Assembly (NCBI RefSeq): GCF_026239655.1
Contig: NZ_JAPIVO010000004.1
Location: 124,001-188,000, forward strand
DNA: 64,000 bases
Reading direction: 5' to 3'
DNA from: Pedobacter sp. MR2016-24
Lineage (GTDB): Bacteria; Bacteroidota; Bacteroidia; Sphingobacteriales; Sphingobacteriaceae
Shown here: positions 7,423 through 16,035 of the stretch, piece by piece
How positions within the stretch are numbered: position 1 is the stretch's first letter
Layout: each line of letters opens with the position of its first letter
The notes under the pieces: generated by a model
Database searches by the model: none
What the model saw: the letters and a program-made list of their open reading frames with translations, nothing else
What the model was told of the DNA's origin: nothing
Position numbers and translations under genes: made by a program

Positions 7423-8163
7423 ATGAGCAGACAAATTGCTATAGTTACGGGTGGGGCAGCAGGATTAGGTTTTGCAATCACTAAAAAATTAGTCGCTGAA
7501 GGAGTTCAGGTAGTGATGATCGGAAGGAATGAGGACAAACTGAAAGCTGCAGCGGAGGAATTTGGTGAATTATCCAGCTACAGGAAATTTGATCTGCGGA
7601 ATTTAAAAGATATACCTGCATTAATTGAAGATATTATAGTGGAATTCGGGAAGATTGATATTCTGGTGAATAATGCCGGGATTAATATGAAAAAACCTTT
7701 TGTAGAGGTAACTGATGAAGATTTTGCAAGTGTCATTCATAGTAACCTTTCTGCGGTCTTTGCCATCAGCAGAGAGGTGGTGAAAAAAATGATTGAAGTA
7801 CAAACTGGCTGTATCGTTAATATCAGCTCCATGGCCGCACAATATGGTATACCGAAGGTGATTGCCTATTCAGCTGCTAAGACGGGTATTGAAGGGATAA
7901 CAAGGGCGATGGCCACTGAACTTTCGCCACTTGGAATTCGCATTAACTGTATTGCGCCGGGATTTATAAAAACGGCTATGTCGGCAAAAGCACTGGATGC
8001 TGATCCTGAGCGAAAACATAAAGTCTTTTCCAGGACGCCAATGGGTAAAATGGGAGATCCGGAAGATGTAGCCGAAGCAGTTTATTTCCTTTGCTCTGAT
8101 GGAGCAAAGTATATTACAGGTGTAGTGATGCCTGTTGATGGTGGAAACGCTATCGGATTTTAA
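7423..8163 (+). CDS. SDR-family oxidoreductase, probable D-fructuronate/mannonate oxidoreductase
   Basis: A 246-residue classical short-chain dehydrogenase. The Rossmann cofactor motif TGGAAGLG is at residues 9-16, NNAG follows beta-4 (LVNNAGINMKKPF), and the catalytic set is Ser136, Tyr149 and Lys153 (NISS…YSAAK). The C-terminus ends GVVMPVDGGNAIGF, as in FabG/gluconate-5-dehydrogenase-like proteins. It is coupled to the LacI gene and lies in a locus with GH115 alpha-glucuronidase and UxuA. It therefore most likely interconverts D-fructuronate and D-mannonate, replacing the long-chain UxuB. The sequence alone supports SDR; the substrate is inferred from context, and another hexuronate or keto-gluconate is possible. 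Confidence 0.85.
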   Translation: MSRQIAIVTGGAAGLGFAITKKLVAEGVQVVMIGRNEDKLKAAAEEFGELSSYRKFDLRNLKDIPALIEDIIVEFGKIDILVNNAGINMKKPFVEVTDEDFASVIHSNLSAVFAISREVVKKMIEVQTGCIVNISSMAAQYGIPKVIAYSAAKTGIEGITRAMATELSPLGIRINCIAPGFIKTAMSAKALDADPERKHKVFSRTPMGKMGDPEDVAEAVYFLCSDGAKYITGVVMPVDGGNAIGF

Positions 8164-8359
8164 ATTTGAATTGAAGGTCATGCTAAATGGTTTGAGGTAT
8201 AATCACTCCGCTATAAGCTACTCCTGCTTTTGAAATAATGAATAACCAGATATATGCCCGGGAATCCTGAATCGTCAGGTATGGAAGGATAATGGATAAT
8301 TTTAATCCTGGTTTTTAGCCCTGCAGCATATTGATTACGTCAATTTAAAACCAAATATA

Positions 8360-11230
8360 ATGAAGAAAATTGTCCTGTTCATTGTTCTGCTGATTAGCTT
8401 CAGGGCTGTCTGTTACGGCGCCGGCGCAGATCCATTTGTAGCGAAGGAATATAGCAAAGGAGGCTTTCCTGTGGCAGCAAAGGGAAAAGTCGCTGCAATT
8501 ATGGTCGACCACCAGGAGTGGCCCGGGGTGAAGCTGGCGACCACAAATCTACAGATAGATCTGGAAAAGGTTACCGGAATCAGACCTGAACTGGCGACGG
8601 ACAAGGTCTCCGGAATGGTCATCATTATCGGGACAATAGGCAAAAGCACACTCATCGATGGTCTGCTCCGTGACCATAAAATTAATGTCGGTGGCATAGC
8701 AGGAAATTGGGAAAGTACTTTAATTCAGGTGGTCAGCAATCCGCTTCCGGGTGTAGATTCCGCTTTGGTTATTGCAGGTAGTGATAAACGGGGAACGATC
8801 TATGGTATCTACGAACTATCGGCTCAAATAGGCGTCTCGCCCTGGTATTATTGGGCAGATGTGCCTGTCAGAAAAAGCAAGACACTATTCGTAATTCCAG
8901 GAAGGCACATAATTTCATCACCCGCGGTCAAATACAGGGGTATCTTCTTAAATGATGAAGCACCGGCTTTATCCGGCTGGAGCAAAAAAGAATTCGGGGG
9001 ATTTAACAGCAAGTTTTACGTAAAGGTATTTGAACTCATTCTGCGTTTGAAAGGCAATTATTTATGGCCCGCCATGTGGGGAAGCGCGTTTAATGATGAT
9101 GACAAAATGAACCCGGTACTGGCTGATGAATACGGGGTGGTGATCGGGACCTCACATCATGAACCTTTGTCCCGGGCACATGATGAATGGAAAAGGTATA
9201 AAGGGGGCAAATGGAATTATGACCAGAATCCGCAGCAATTAAGGGAATTCTGGGAAAGTGGTTTACAGCGCGTAGCGGATAAGGAACAGATCATAACAGT
9301 AGGTATGCGCGGCGATGGAGATGAACCCATGACTGAGGGGACAGCGACAGCTCTACTGGAAAAGATCGTCAGGGATCAAAGAACTATTATAGAAAAAGTG
9401 ACTAAAAAACCTGCAGTAGAAACGCCGCAGCTTTGGGCCTTATATAAGGAAGTCCAGGCCTATTATGATCAGGGGATGAAAGTCCCGGAAGATATCACGC
9501 TGTTGTTATGTGACGACAATTGGGGGAATATCAGGAAGCTGCCTAAACTGGGTGAAACACCAAGAAAGGGTGGTTATGGTATTTATTACCATTTTGATTA
9601 TGTGGGAGATCCCAGAAATTATAAATGGATCAACACCAATCCTATTCAAAAAGTATGGGAGCAGATGAACCTGGCTTATGCGTACAATGCTAATCAGATA
9701 TGGATTGTGAATGTGGGCGATTTAAAACCAATGGAATTTCCGATCTCCTTCTTTCTGGATTATGCCTGGTCGCCGTCAGCAATCCCGGCAGAGAAATTGA
9801 AACAGTATATGATTGACTGGAGCGGCAGACAGTTTGGCGAAAACTATGCTGCTGAAATAGCAGATATCCTGGATCTGTATACTAAATATAATGGAAGGGT
9901 CAAGCCGGAGCTGCTCAATGCAAACACTTACAGCCTGATCAATTATAATGAGCTGGAAACTGTAGTGGGGGATTATAAAAAGCTGGAAGAGCGGGCAAGA
10001 TACATTTACGGGAAAATTCCGGTCGAACAGCGCGCTGCTTATTATCAGCTGATCATGCATCCGGTAGAGGCCAGTTCTAATTTATACGAGATGTACTATA
10101 AAGTTGGCAAGAATAAATTATATGCTAAACAGGGTCGTTTTGGTGCAAATGCTTTAGTTGATACGGTCGGTCTTCTATTTAAAAAAGACCAGGAAATAAC
10201 AAATTATTACAATAAAATATTGGCCGGAGGCAAGTGGGATCACATGATGGATCAAACGCATATCAGCTACACTTACTGGCAACAACCGGAAAAAGATTCT
10301 ATTCCTGAAACCGAGGTCTTGGTATTTACCGGCAATCTGGATAAAGCAGAAATGGGCATCGCAATTGAAGGCAGTGATTCTTCCTGGAAAGGTAAAGAAA
10401 AAGTGAATGCTGCATTACCCGCTTTCGACTACTATACCTCTGGTGTGCATTATATCGAGCTTTTTAATAAACAAAAAGGAACATTCACTTATACGCTCAA
10501 AACGCCTGCTTTTATACAGGCCAGTTCCCTGAAAGGAAGTGTAGGTAGTCAACAGAAGATCTTTTTGAGGGTCGACTGGGCAAAAGCACCTGCAGGAAAA
10601 TCATCTTCTTCTATTACCGTTTCAGGAAGTGATGGCGCCAGAATAACTCTCCCTTTGTTGCTGGATAACAGAAGGTTCAGGGATAAATTGATTAACGCCT
10701 TTTTACCACAAAGCGGTGTGATCAGTATGGAGGCACCAAATTATAGCAGGGCTCCTGGCAACCGGCCTGTACAATGGAAAACACTGCCCAATTATGGCAA
10801 AACACTTGGAGGGGTAATGCCGGTGCCTGTAACCTCAGCTGTTCAGCAGCTGGATACAAATGCTGCTCATCTGGAGTATGATCTTTATATTCATGATACA
10901 GGCACATTTGACCTAAACACGTTTATCTCGCCGACTATTGATTTTACCAATAGTGAGGGACTCAAATTTGCAGTTTCCATAGATGATCAACCACCGGTAA
11001 CGGTAAACATCAGTACAGATTACAGCACCGAGACTGCCTGGAGGCAATCTGTTGCAGATAATATTAAGATCTTCAAAACACCATTGAAATTTCACAATCC
11101 AGGTAAACATACTTTAAAATACTGGATGATCAGTCCCGGTGTAGTGCTGCAGAAATTAGTCCTCGATCTTGGTGGTTTGAAACCCTCCTTTTTAGGACCA
11201 CCGGAGACTTTTGTAAGCCGGACCCAATAA
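8360..11230 (+). CDS. GH115 xylan alpha-1,2-glucuronidase
   Basis: A 956-residue secreted protein with a cleavable signal peptide (MKKIVLFIVLLISFRAVCYG). The domain order matches GH115: an N-terminal alpha/beta domain (GMVIIIGTIGKS, GTIYGIYELSAQIGVSPWYYW), the catalytic barrel (VKYRGIFLNDEAPALSGW, LKGNYLWPAMWGSAFNDD, GTSHHEPLSRAHDEW, TVGMRGDGDEPM, LLLCDDNWGNIRKLP), a helical domain, and a C-terminal beta domain from about residue 770. This family removes glucuronic acid or 4-O-methylglucuronic acid from xylan and its oligomers. It is first of four same-strand enzyme genes with gaps of 7-42 bp. The 196 bp before it may hold a separate promoter. Length is normal for the family and it looks intact. 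Confidence 0.95.
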   Translation: MKKIVLFIVLLISFRAVCYGAGADPFVAKEYSKGGFPVAAKGKVAAIMVDHQEWPGVKLATTNLQIDLEKVTGIRPELATDKVSGMVIIIGTIGKSTLIDGLLRDHKINVGGIAGNWESTLIQVVSNPLPGVDSALVIAGSDKRGTIYGIYELSAQIGVSPWYYWADVPVRKSKTLFVIPGRHIISSPAVKYRGIFLNDEAPALSGWSKKEFGGFNSKFYVKVFELILRLKGNYLWPAMWGSAFNDDDKMNPVLADEYGVVIGTSHHEPLSRAHDEWKRYKGGKWNYDQNPQQLREFWESGLQRVADKEQIITVGMRGDGDEPMTEGTATALLEKIVRDQRTIIEKVTKKPAVETPQLWALYKEVQAYYDQGMKVPEDITLLLCDDNWGNIRKLPKLGETPRKGGYGIYYHFDYVGDPRNYKWINTNPIQKVWEQMNLAYAYNANQIWIVNVGDLKPMEFPISFFLDYAWSPSAIPAEKLKQYMIDWSGRQFGENYAAEIADILDLYTKYNGRVKPELLNANTYSLINYNELETVVGDYKKLEERARYIYGKIPVEQRAAYYQLIMHPVEASSNLYEMYYKVGKNKLYAKQGRFGANALVDTVGLLFKKDQEITNYYNKILAGGKWDHMMDQTHISYTYWQQPEKDSIPETEVLVFTGNLDKAEMGIAIEGSDSSWKGKEKVNAALPAFDYYTSGVHYIELFNKQKGTFTYTLKTPAFIQASSLKGSVGSQQKIFLRVDWAKAPAGKSSSSITVSGSDGARITLPLLLDNRRFRDKLINAFLPQSGVISMEAPNYSRAPGNRPVQWKTLPNYGKTLGGVMPVPVTSAVQQLDTNAAHLEYDLYIHDTGTFDLNTFISPTIDFTNSEGLKFAVSIDDQPPVTVNISTDYSTETAWRQSVADNIKIFKTPLKFHNPGKHTLKYWMISPGVVLQKLVLDLGGLKPSFLGPPETFVSRTQ

Positions 11231-11270
11231 CGCATAAGCCAAATAACCATTTATAAAACCAATTGAACCT

Positions 11271-12377
11271 ATGAACAATTTTAAAAACTTATCAGGTATA
11301 GCACTAATAATGATGGTGGCTGCGGCAAGCGCCTGCCAGCAGAATACGAAAACTTCGGCGAAAGAGACTGCTACTACAAATGATAGCAGTAAAGTATCAA
11401 AATTCCTTTCTGAACCGCTGATCAGCAATATTTATACGGCAGATCCTTCTGCTCATGTTTTTGATGGAAAAATATATATTTATCCCTCACATGATGTCGA
11501 GTCCGGCACAAAGGAAAACGACAACGGGGATCACTTTGATATGAAAGATTACCATATCCTCAGCATGGATAGTATCAATGGAACAGTAAAGGATAATGGA
11601 ATTGCCTTAAGTGTCAAAGATATTCCATGGGCGGGGCGTCAGCTCTGGGCACCGGATGTGGCAGTTAAGGGTGGAACATACTATCTGTATTTTCCCGTAA
11701 AGGATAAAAACGATGTTTTCCGCATTGGAGTGGCCACCTCAAAAAATCCTGCAGGGCCATTCAAATCTGAACCAAAGCCAATTGAGGGCAGCTTTAGTAT
11801 TGATCCGGCCGTTTTTACGGATACGGATGGTAGTACGTATATGTATTTCGGTGGCATTTGGGGTGGCCAGTTGCAGCGCTGGAAAAATGGGAAATATGAC
11901 GCAAACGGTTCCAAAACAGATTCCGGAAAAGAAAATGAACCGGCTCTGCCCGCTAAAGTGGCTAAGTTAACGCAAAACATGCTTGGCTTTGATGGCGCTG
12001 TTAAAGATGTGGTGATTCTGGATGAGACAGGTAAGCCATTACTAACTAAGGATCATGACAGGCGATTCTTTGAAGGTGCCTGGATGCATAAATTCAACGG
12101 AAAATATTATTTCACTTATTCTACCGGTGATACACATTTCCTGGCATCTGCCATCGGTAATACCCCATATGGCCCTTTTAAATACCAGGGTACATTTATG
12201 AATCCTGTAGAGGGCTGGACTACCCACCATTCTATTGTAGAGGTTAAAGGGAAATGGTATATATTCTACCACGATACGCAGCTTTCCGGTAAAACACATT
12301 TAAGAAATATAAAGGTAACTGAACTTACGCACCAGGCAGATGGCACCATTGCGCTGATAGAGCCGGTGAATAAATAA
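11271..12377 (+). CDS. GH43 family glycoside hydrolase (xylosidase/arabinofuranosidase type), lipoprotein
   Basis: A 368-residue predicted lipoprotein (signal, then SACQQ lipobox) with a single five-bladed beta-propeller GH43 domain. Likely catalytic residues are Asp58 (base, YTADPSAHVF), Asp178 (pKa modulator, SIDPAVFTD) and Glu268 (acid, FFEGAWMHKFNGKYYFTYS). GH43 enzymes in xylan loci are beta-xylosidases, arabinofuranosidases or exo-oligoxylanases; I cannot tell which by eye. No extra CBM is present. It lies 40 bp after GH115 and 42 bp before the GH35-like gene, in the same presumed operon. The lipid anchor and lack of an obvious surface-export signal leave open periplasmic or surface placement. 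Confidence 0.92.
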   Translation: MNNFKNLSGIALIMMVAAASACQQNTKTSAKETATTNDSSKVSKFLSEPLISNIYTADPSAHVFDGKIYIYPSHDVESGTKENDNGDHFDMKDYHILSMDSINGTVKDNGIALSVKDIPWAGRQLWAPDVAVKGGTYYLYFPVKDKNDVFRIGVATSKNPAGPFKSEPKPIEGSFSIDPAVFTDTDGSTYMYFGGIWGGQLQRWKNGKYDANGSKTDSGKENEPALPAKVAKLTQNMLGFDGAVKDVVILDETGKPLLTKDHDRRFFEGAWMHKFNGKYYFTYSTGDTHFLASAIGNTPYGPFKYQGTFMNPVEGWTTHHSIVEVKGKWYIFYHDTQLSGKTHLRNIKVTELTHQADGTIALIEPVNK

Positions 12378-12419
12378 TGAGTTTATCCTAAAGGATGTTA
12401 CCTTCACACGCTAATCAAG

Positions 12420-14036
12420 ATGAATAAAATTACTTCATTAATTACGCTGATGTATACGCTGCTCACTACATCAGCTATCGCTCAGCCTTATTTAAAGCAG
12501 CAGGGAAAGGTTAAACAGCTTTATGTGCATGACAAACCTTATTTAATTTTAGGTGGAGAGCTGGGCAACTCCAGCTCTTCCAGTACTGAATATATGCAGC
12601 CGGTCTGGTCAAAAGTAAAAGCACTAAATCTGAATACCATTCTGGCACCTGTTTACTGGGAACTCATAGAGCCTGAAGAGGGTAAGTTTAATTTTAAGCT
12701 GGTAGATGACCTGATCAGAGATGCCAGAAAAAATGATATTAAATTGGTCTTGCTCTGGTTTGGCGCTTGGAAAAACAGCATGTCCTGTTATGCACCGTAC
12801 TGGGTTAAAAAAGATCAGGACAGATTTCCCCGTGCTTACAGTAAAAGTGGAGCCGGGCAAGAAATCCTGAGCCCTTTTAATGCAAATACCCTAAATGCCG
12901 ATATCAAAGTATTCAAAGCATTGATGAGCCATATCAAAAGTATAGACGCTAAAGAGCAAACGGTTCTGATGATTCAGGTAGAAAATGAAATAGGTATGTT
13001 ACCTGATGCCAGGGACCATAGTCCTTCCGCTAGGGTAGCTTTTAACAAACCCATCCCGGCAGCATTCTTCAGTTATCTCAACAGCAATAAAGAAAAGCTG
13101 ATGCCGGAGTTTAAAGCGGTATGGGCTAAAAATGGCTACAGGTCTACAGGAAACTGGGAAGTTGTTTTTGGGAAGGGGCTGGCGACCGATGAAATATTTA
13201 TGGCCTGGTATTATGCGGACTTCATCAATAAACTGACAAAAGCGGGCAAAGAAGGATATGATATACCCATGTACCTGAACGCTGCATTGAACTATAAAAA
13301 AACAGCGAAACCGGGTGAGTATCCAAGTGCGGGACCTCTGCCGCATATCATAGATGTGTGGAAAGCCGGTGCGCCGACTATAGATTTACTAGCTCCGGAT
13401 TTTTATAACCCTGATTTTAAATACTGGAATGATCTCTATGTAAGAGGGAACAGCACTTTATTTATACCTGAAATCAAATTTGAACAGGGAGTGGGCGGCA
13501 AGGCATTTAATGCAATAGGGCACTACCATGCTATTGGTTTCTCCCCATTCTCCATAGAAAATGGAGATGAAAAAATGAATGCGGAGATCTCCGGGACTTA
13601 CCAGGTGCTGAATCAGATCGGTCCTCTGATTTTGCAGCATCAGGGGAGCGCGACTATCAATGGAGTATTATTTGATAAAACGGATGAAAAGCAGGAATTG
13701 CGGATGGGAGATTATATCCTCACCTTCTCACACGACTTATCACTGGGCTGGTCTCCAAAAGCCAAAGATGAAACCTGGCCTATTACCGGAGCTACTGTAA
13801 TTCAGCTTGCCAAGGATGAGTTTATTGTCGCAGGTACCGGAGTAGTGGCCACTTTTAAGCCCCTTAACGAAAAATTCAATGCAGGAATAGCGAGTATTGA
13901 TGAAGGTGTATTCAAGGATGGTAAATGGATCCCCGGGCTAAGACTGAATGGCGATCAAAGTCACCAGGGCAGACATCTGAGAATTCCCGAAGGCAGTTAC
14001 AGTATTCAAAAAGTGAAGTTGTATTCCTATAAATAA
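12420..14036 (+). CDS. GH35-like (DUF5597-containing) glycoside hydrolase
   Basis: A 538-residue secreted enzyme: signal peptide ending about TSAIAQ, then a clan-A TIM barrel. The start of the barrel (YLILGGELGNSS, LNTILAPVYWELIEPEEGKFNF) and the probable acid/base Glu189 (MIQVENEIG) and nucleophile Glu351 (LFIPEIKFEQG) match GH35-type beta-galactosidase-like proteins. The C-terminal ~150 residues (beta-rich, with GDYILTFSHDLSLGW and FKDGKWIPGLRLNGDQ) fit the DUF5597 domain found on this subgroup. In xylan loci such enzymes probably remove terminal galactose or a related sugar, but the specificity here is unproven. It is followed 7 bp later by the CE20-like esterase. Confidence 0.88.
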   Translation: MNKITSLITLMYTLLTTSAIAQPYLKQQGKVKQLYVHDKPYLILGGELGNSSSSSTEYMQPVWSKVKALNLNTILAPVYWELIEPEEGKFNFKLVDDLIRDARKNDIKLVLLWFGAWKNSMSCYAPYWVKKDQDRFPRAYSKSGAGQEILSPFNANTLNADIKVFKALMSHIKSIDAKEQTVLMIQVENEIGMLPDARDHSPSARVAFNKPIPAAFFSYLNSNKEKLMPEFKAVWAKNGYRSTGNWEVVFGKGLATDEIFMAWYYADFINKLTKAGKEGYDIPMYLNAALNYKKTAKPGEYPSAGPLPHIIDVWKAGAPTIDLLAPDFYNPDFKYWNDLYVRGNSTLFIPEIKFEQGVGGKAFNAIGHYHAIGFSPFSIENGDEKMNAEISGTYQVLNQIGPLILQHQGSATINGVLFDKTDEKQELRMGDYILTFSHDLSLGWSPKAKDETWPITGATVIQLAKDEFIVAGTGVVATFKPLNEKFNAGIASIDEGVFKDGKWIPGLRLNGDQSHQGRHLRIPEGSYSIQKVKLYSYK

Positions 14037-14043
14037 CACCGAT

Positions 14044-15963
14044 ATGAAATCTAAATTACTATGCTTCTTTTTGATGGTGACCGGCTTTAGTGTTACCGCA
14101 CAAATCAGGTTTCCCAGGTTGATTAGCGATGGTATGATTTTGCAGCGTGGAGATACCATAAAAATATGGGGATGGGCGGGCGCAAAGGAATACATCGGGC
14201 TAAAATTCGGTCATAAATCTTATTCCACACAAGCTAATACGAAGGGCGAATGGGAACTAAAATTACCTCCTCATAAAGCTGGAGGTCCTTATGAAATGGT
14301 ATTTACAGGCACCAATACAGTAACAGTCAAAGATATCCTGTTCGGTGATGTCTGGCTCTGCAGCGGACAATCCAATATGGAATTACCGATGAGCAGAGTA
14401 ATCGATAAATATCCCGGAGTAATTGCTGCGGCAAACAATAAAAATATCAGACAGTTTCTTGTACCTGATGAATACGATTTTAAAACTCAGTGTAAAGATT
14501 TTTCTTCAGGGACATGGGCATCTGCCAGTCCGGAAAGCGTGCTCGATTTCTCTGCGGTAGCGTATTTTTTTGCGCTGGATATATACCAGAAGCAACAGGT
14601 TCCGATAGGGATCATCAATGCCGCCTTAGGGGGTTCTCCTGCACAATCCTGGATGAGCGAAAATGCAATCAGGAGTTTTGATGACTTGTATAAAGAAACG
14701 CAGCGTTTTAAAAATGATGACCTGATCAGGCAGATAGAAGCAGCTGATCAGGAAGCTTCAGAGAATTGGCGTAAAACAGTAAACAGCAATGATGAAGGCT
14801 TAAAGAATAACTGGAGAGCAACCAAAGCTGATCACACCTGGTTAAGTATGAATGTGCCCGGTTATTGGTCGAACGAATCCCTGGGCAAGCTGAATGGTGT
14901 AGTATGGTTTAAAAAAGAAATTGACGTGCCGTCAGCAATGGTTGGTCAGCCGGCAAAACTACTTTTAGGAAGAATAGTTGATGCAGATTCGGTCTTTATC
15001 AACGGATATTTTGTCGGGTCCACAAGTTATCAATATCCTCCCAGAAGATATCTTTTCAAGGAAGGTATACTTAAAAAAGGTAAAAATGAGCTCACCGTCA
15101 GAGTAATTAATAGTGGAGGCAATGGCGGTTTCGTAACGGATAAAAACTATGAACTGATTGCAGGAAAGGATACGCTTAACCTGGCAGGTAAATGGAAATA
15201 TAAACCAGGTACAAAAATGGAACCCGCACCATCCCAGACCTTTATCCGATGGAAACCTGTAGGTTTGTACAATGCGATGATCGCTCCTTTGCAGCATTAT
15301 CAGATTAAAGGCGTGTTATGGTATCAGGGAGAAGCAAATACTTATAATCCGGAAGAGTATGGCCAATTGATGCAGGGCCTGATTGCGGATTGGCGTAACA
15401 CATGGAAGAAAAGTAAACTGCCTTTTCTCCTGGTTCAGTTACCGGAATATATGGAAGCCAGAGATACACCCTCCGAAAGCAAATGGGCAGAACTCAGGGC
15501 TGTTCAGCAAGCGCTGGCTAAGCTTCCTGATGTAGCCATGGCAGTTACATTAGGATTGGGGGAATGGAACGATATCCATCCATTAGACAAAGCCAATGTT
15601 GGTCACCGCTTAGCTTTACAGGCAGAACGTTTAGTGTATGACCACACCAGGATAGTTTCTTCCGGTCCTGTATTCAGATCTGTTACAACAGACAAAGGAA
15701 AATTGATCCTTAGTTTTGATGATACCGGGTCCGGACTTGTTGCGAAAGACGGTCAGGAACTAAATTACTTTGCAATTGCTGGCGCAGATAAAAAATATAG
15801 CTGGGCCAAAGCCAGTATCAATGGTAAAAAAGTTATTGTCTGGAACAGTACCATTGCAAATCCAAAATATGTACGTTATGCCTGGGCGGATAATCCTGAA
15901 GGCGCAAATCTTTTCAATCGTGAAGGTCTTCCTGCATCACCATTTGAAGCAGAAATTAAATAA
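14044..15963 (+). CDS. CE20-like / sialate O-acetylesterase-family SGNH esterase
   Basis: A 639-residue secreted esterase (signal MKSKLLCFFLMVTGFSVTAQ). The SGNH catalytic Ser110 is in LCSGQSNMELPM; Asp510 and His512 are in WNDIHPLDKANVGHR; GVLWYQGEANTY is the conserved oxyanion region. The N-terminal ~95 residues are a beta domain (FPRLISDGMILQRGDTIKIWG). Residues about 265-390 form an inserted jelly-roll with GVVWFKKEIDVP and ADSVFINGYFVGS, as in CE20 xylan acetylesterases. In this locus it most likely deacetylates xylo-oligosaccharides. Older annotations would call it sialate O-acetylesterase, but nothing here suggests sialic acid. It is last in the plus-strand enzyme series and is followed by a strong terminator. 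Confidence 0.9.
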   Translation: MKSKLLCFFLMVTGFSVTAQIRFPRLISDGMILQRGDTIKIWGWAGAKEYIGLKFGHKSYSTQANTKGEWELKLPPHKAGGPYEMVFTGTNTVTVKDILFGDVWLCSGQSNMELPMSRVIDKYPGVIAAANNKNIRQFLVPDEYDFKTQCKDFSSGTWASASPESVLDFSAVAYFFALDIYQKQQVPIGIINAALGGSPAQSWMSENAIRSFDDLYKETQRFKNDDLIRQIEAADQEASENWRKTVNSNDEGLKNNWRATKADHTWLSMNVPGYWSNESLGKLNGVVWFKKEIDVPSAMVGQPAKLLLGRIVDADSVFINGYFVGSTSYQYPPRRYLFKEGILKKGKNELTVRVINSGGNGGFVTDKNYELIAGKDTLNLAGKWKYKPGTKMEPAPSQTFIRWKPVGLYNAMIAPLQHYQIKGVLWYQGEANTYNPEEYGQLMQGLIADWRNTWKKSKLPFLLVQLPEYMEARDTPSESKWAELRAVQQALAKLPDVAMAVTLGLGEWNDIHPLDKANVGHRLALQAERLVYDHTRIVSSGPVFRSVTTDKGKLILSFDDTGSGLVAKDGQELNYFAIAGADKKYSWAKASINGKKVIVWNSTIANPKYVRYAWADNPEGANLFNREGLPASPFEAEIK

Positions 15964-15975
15964 TAGTATTGCATT

Positions 15976-16013
15976 AAAAAGCCATTCCAATGATAAAACA
16001 GGAATGGCTTTTT
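15976..16013. terminator. bidirectional rho-independent terminator
   Basis: A 13-bp perfect stem (AAAAAGCCATTCC paired with GGAATGGCTTTTT) with a 12-nt loop. An A-run lies on one side and a T-run on the other. It lies between the convergent CE20-like and GH10 genes and can stop both. Confidence 0.85.
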
Positions 16014-16035
16014 GTTTTTGATTTCTTTGAATTTC

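Noticed and set aside
14044..15963. Annotation as sialic-acid esterase
   Set aside because: The family name is historic; the xylan context and inserted jelly-roll fit a xylan acetylesterase better, and no sialic-acid genes are near.
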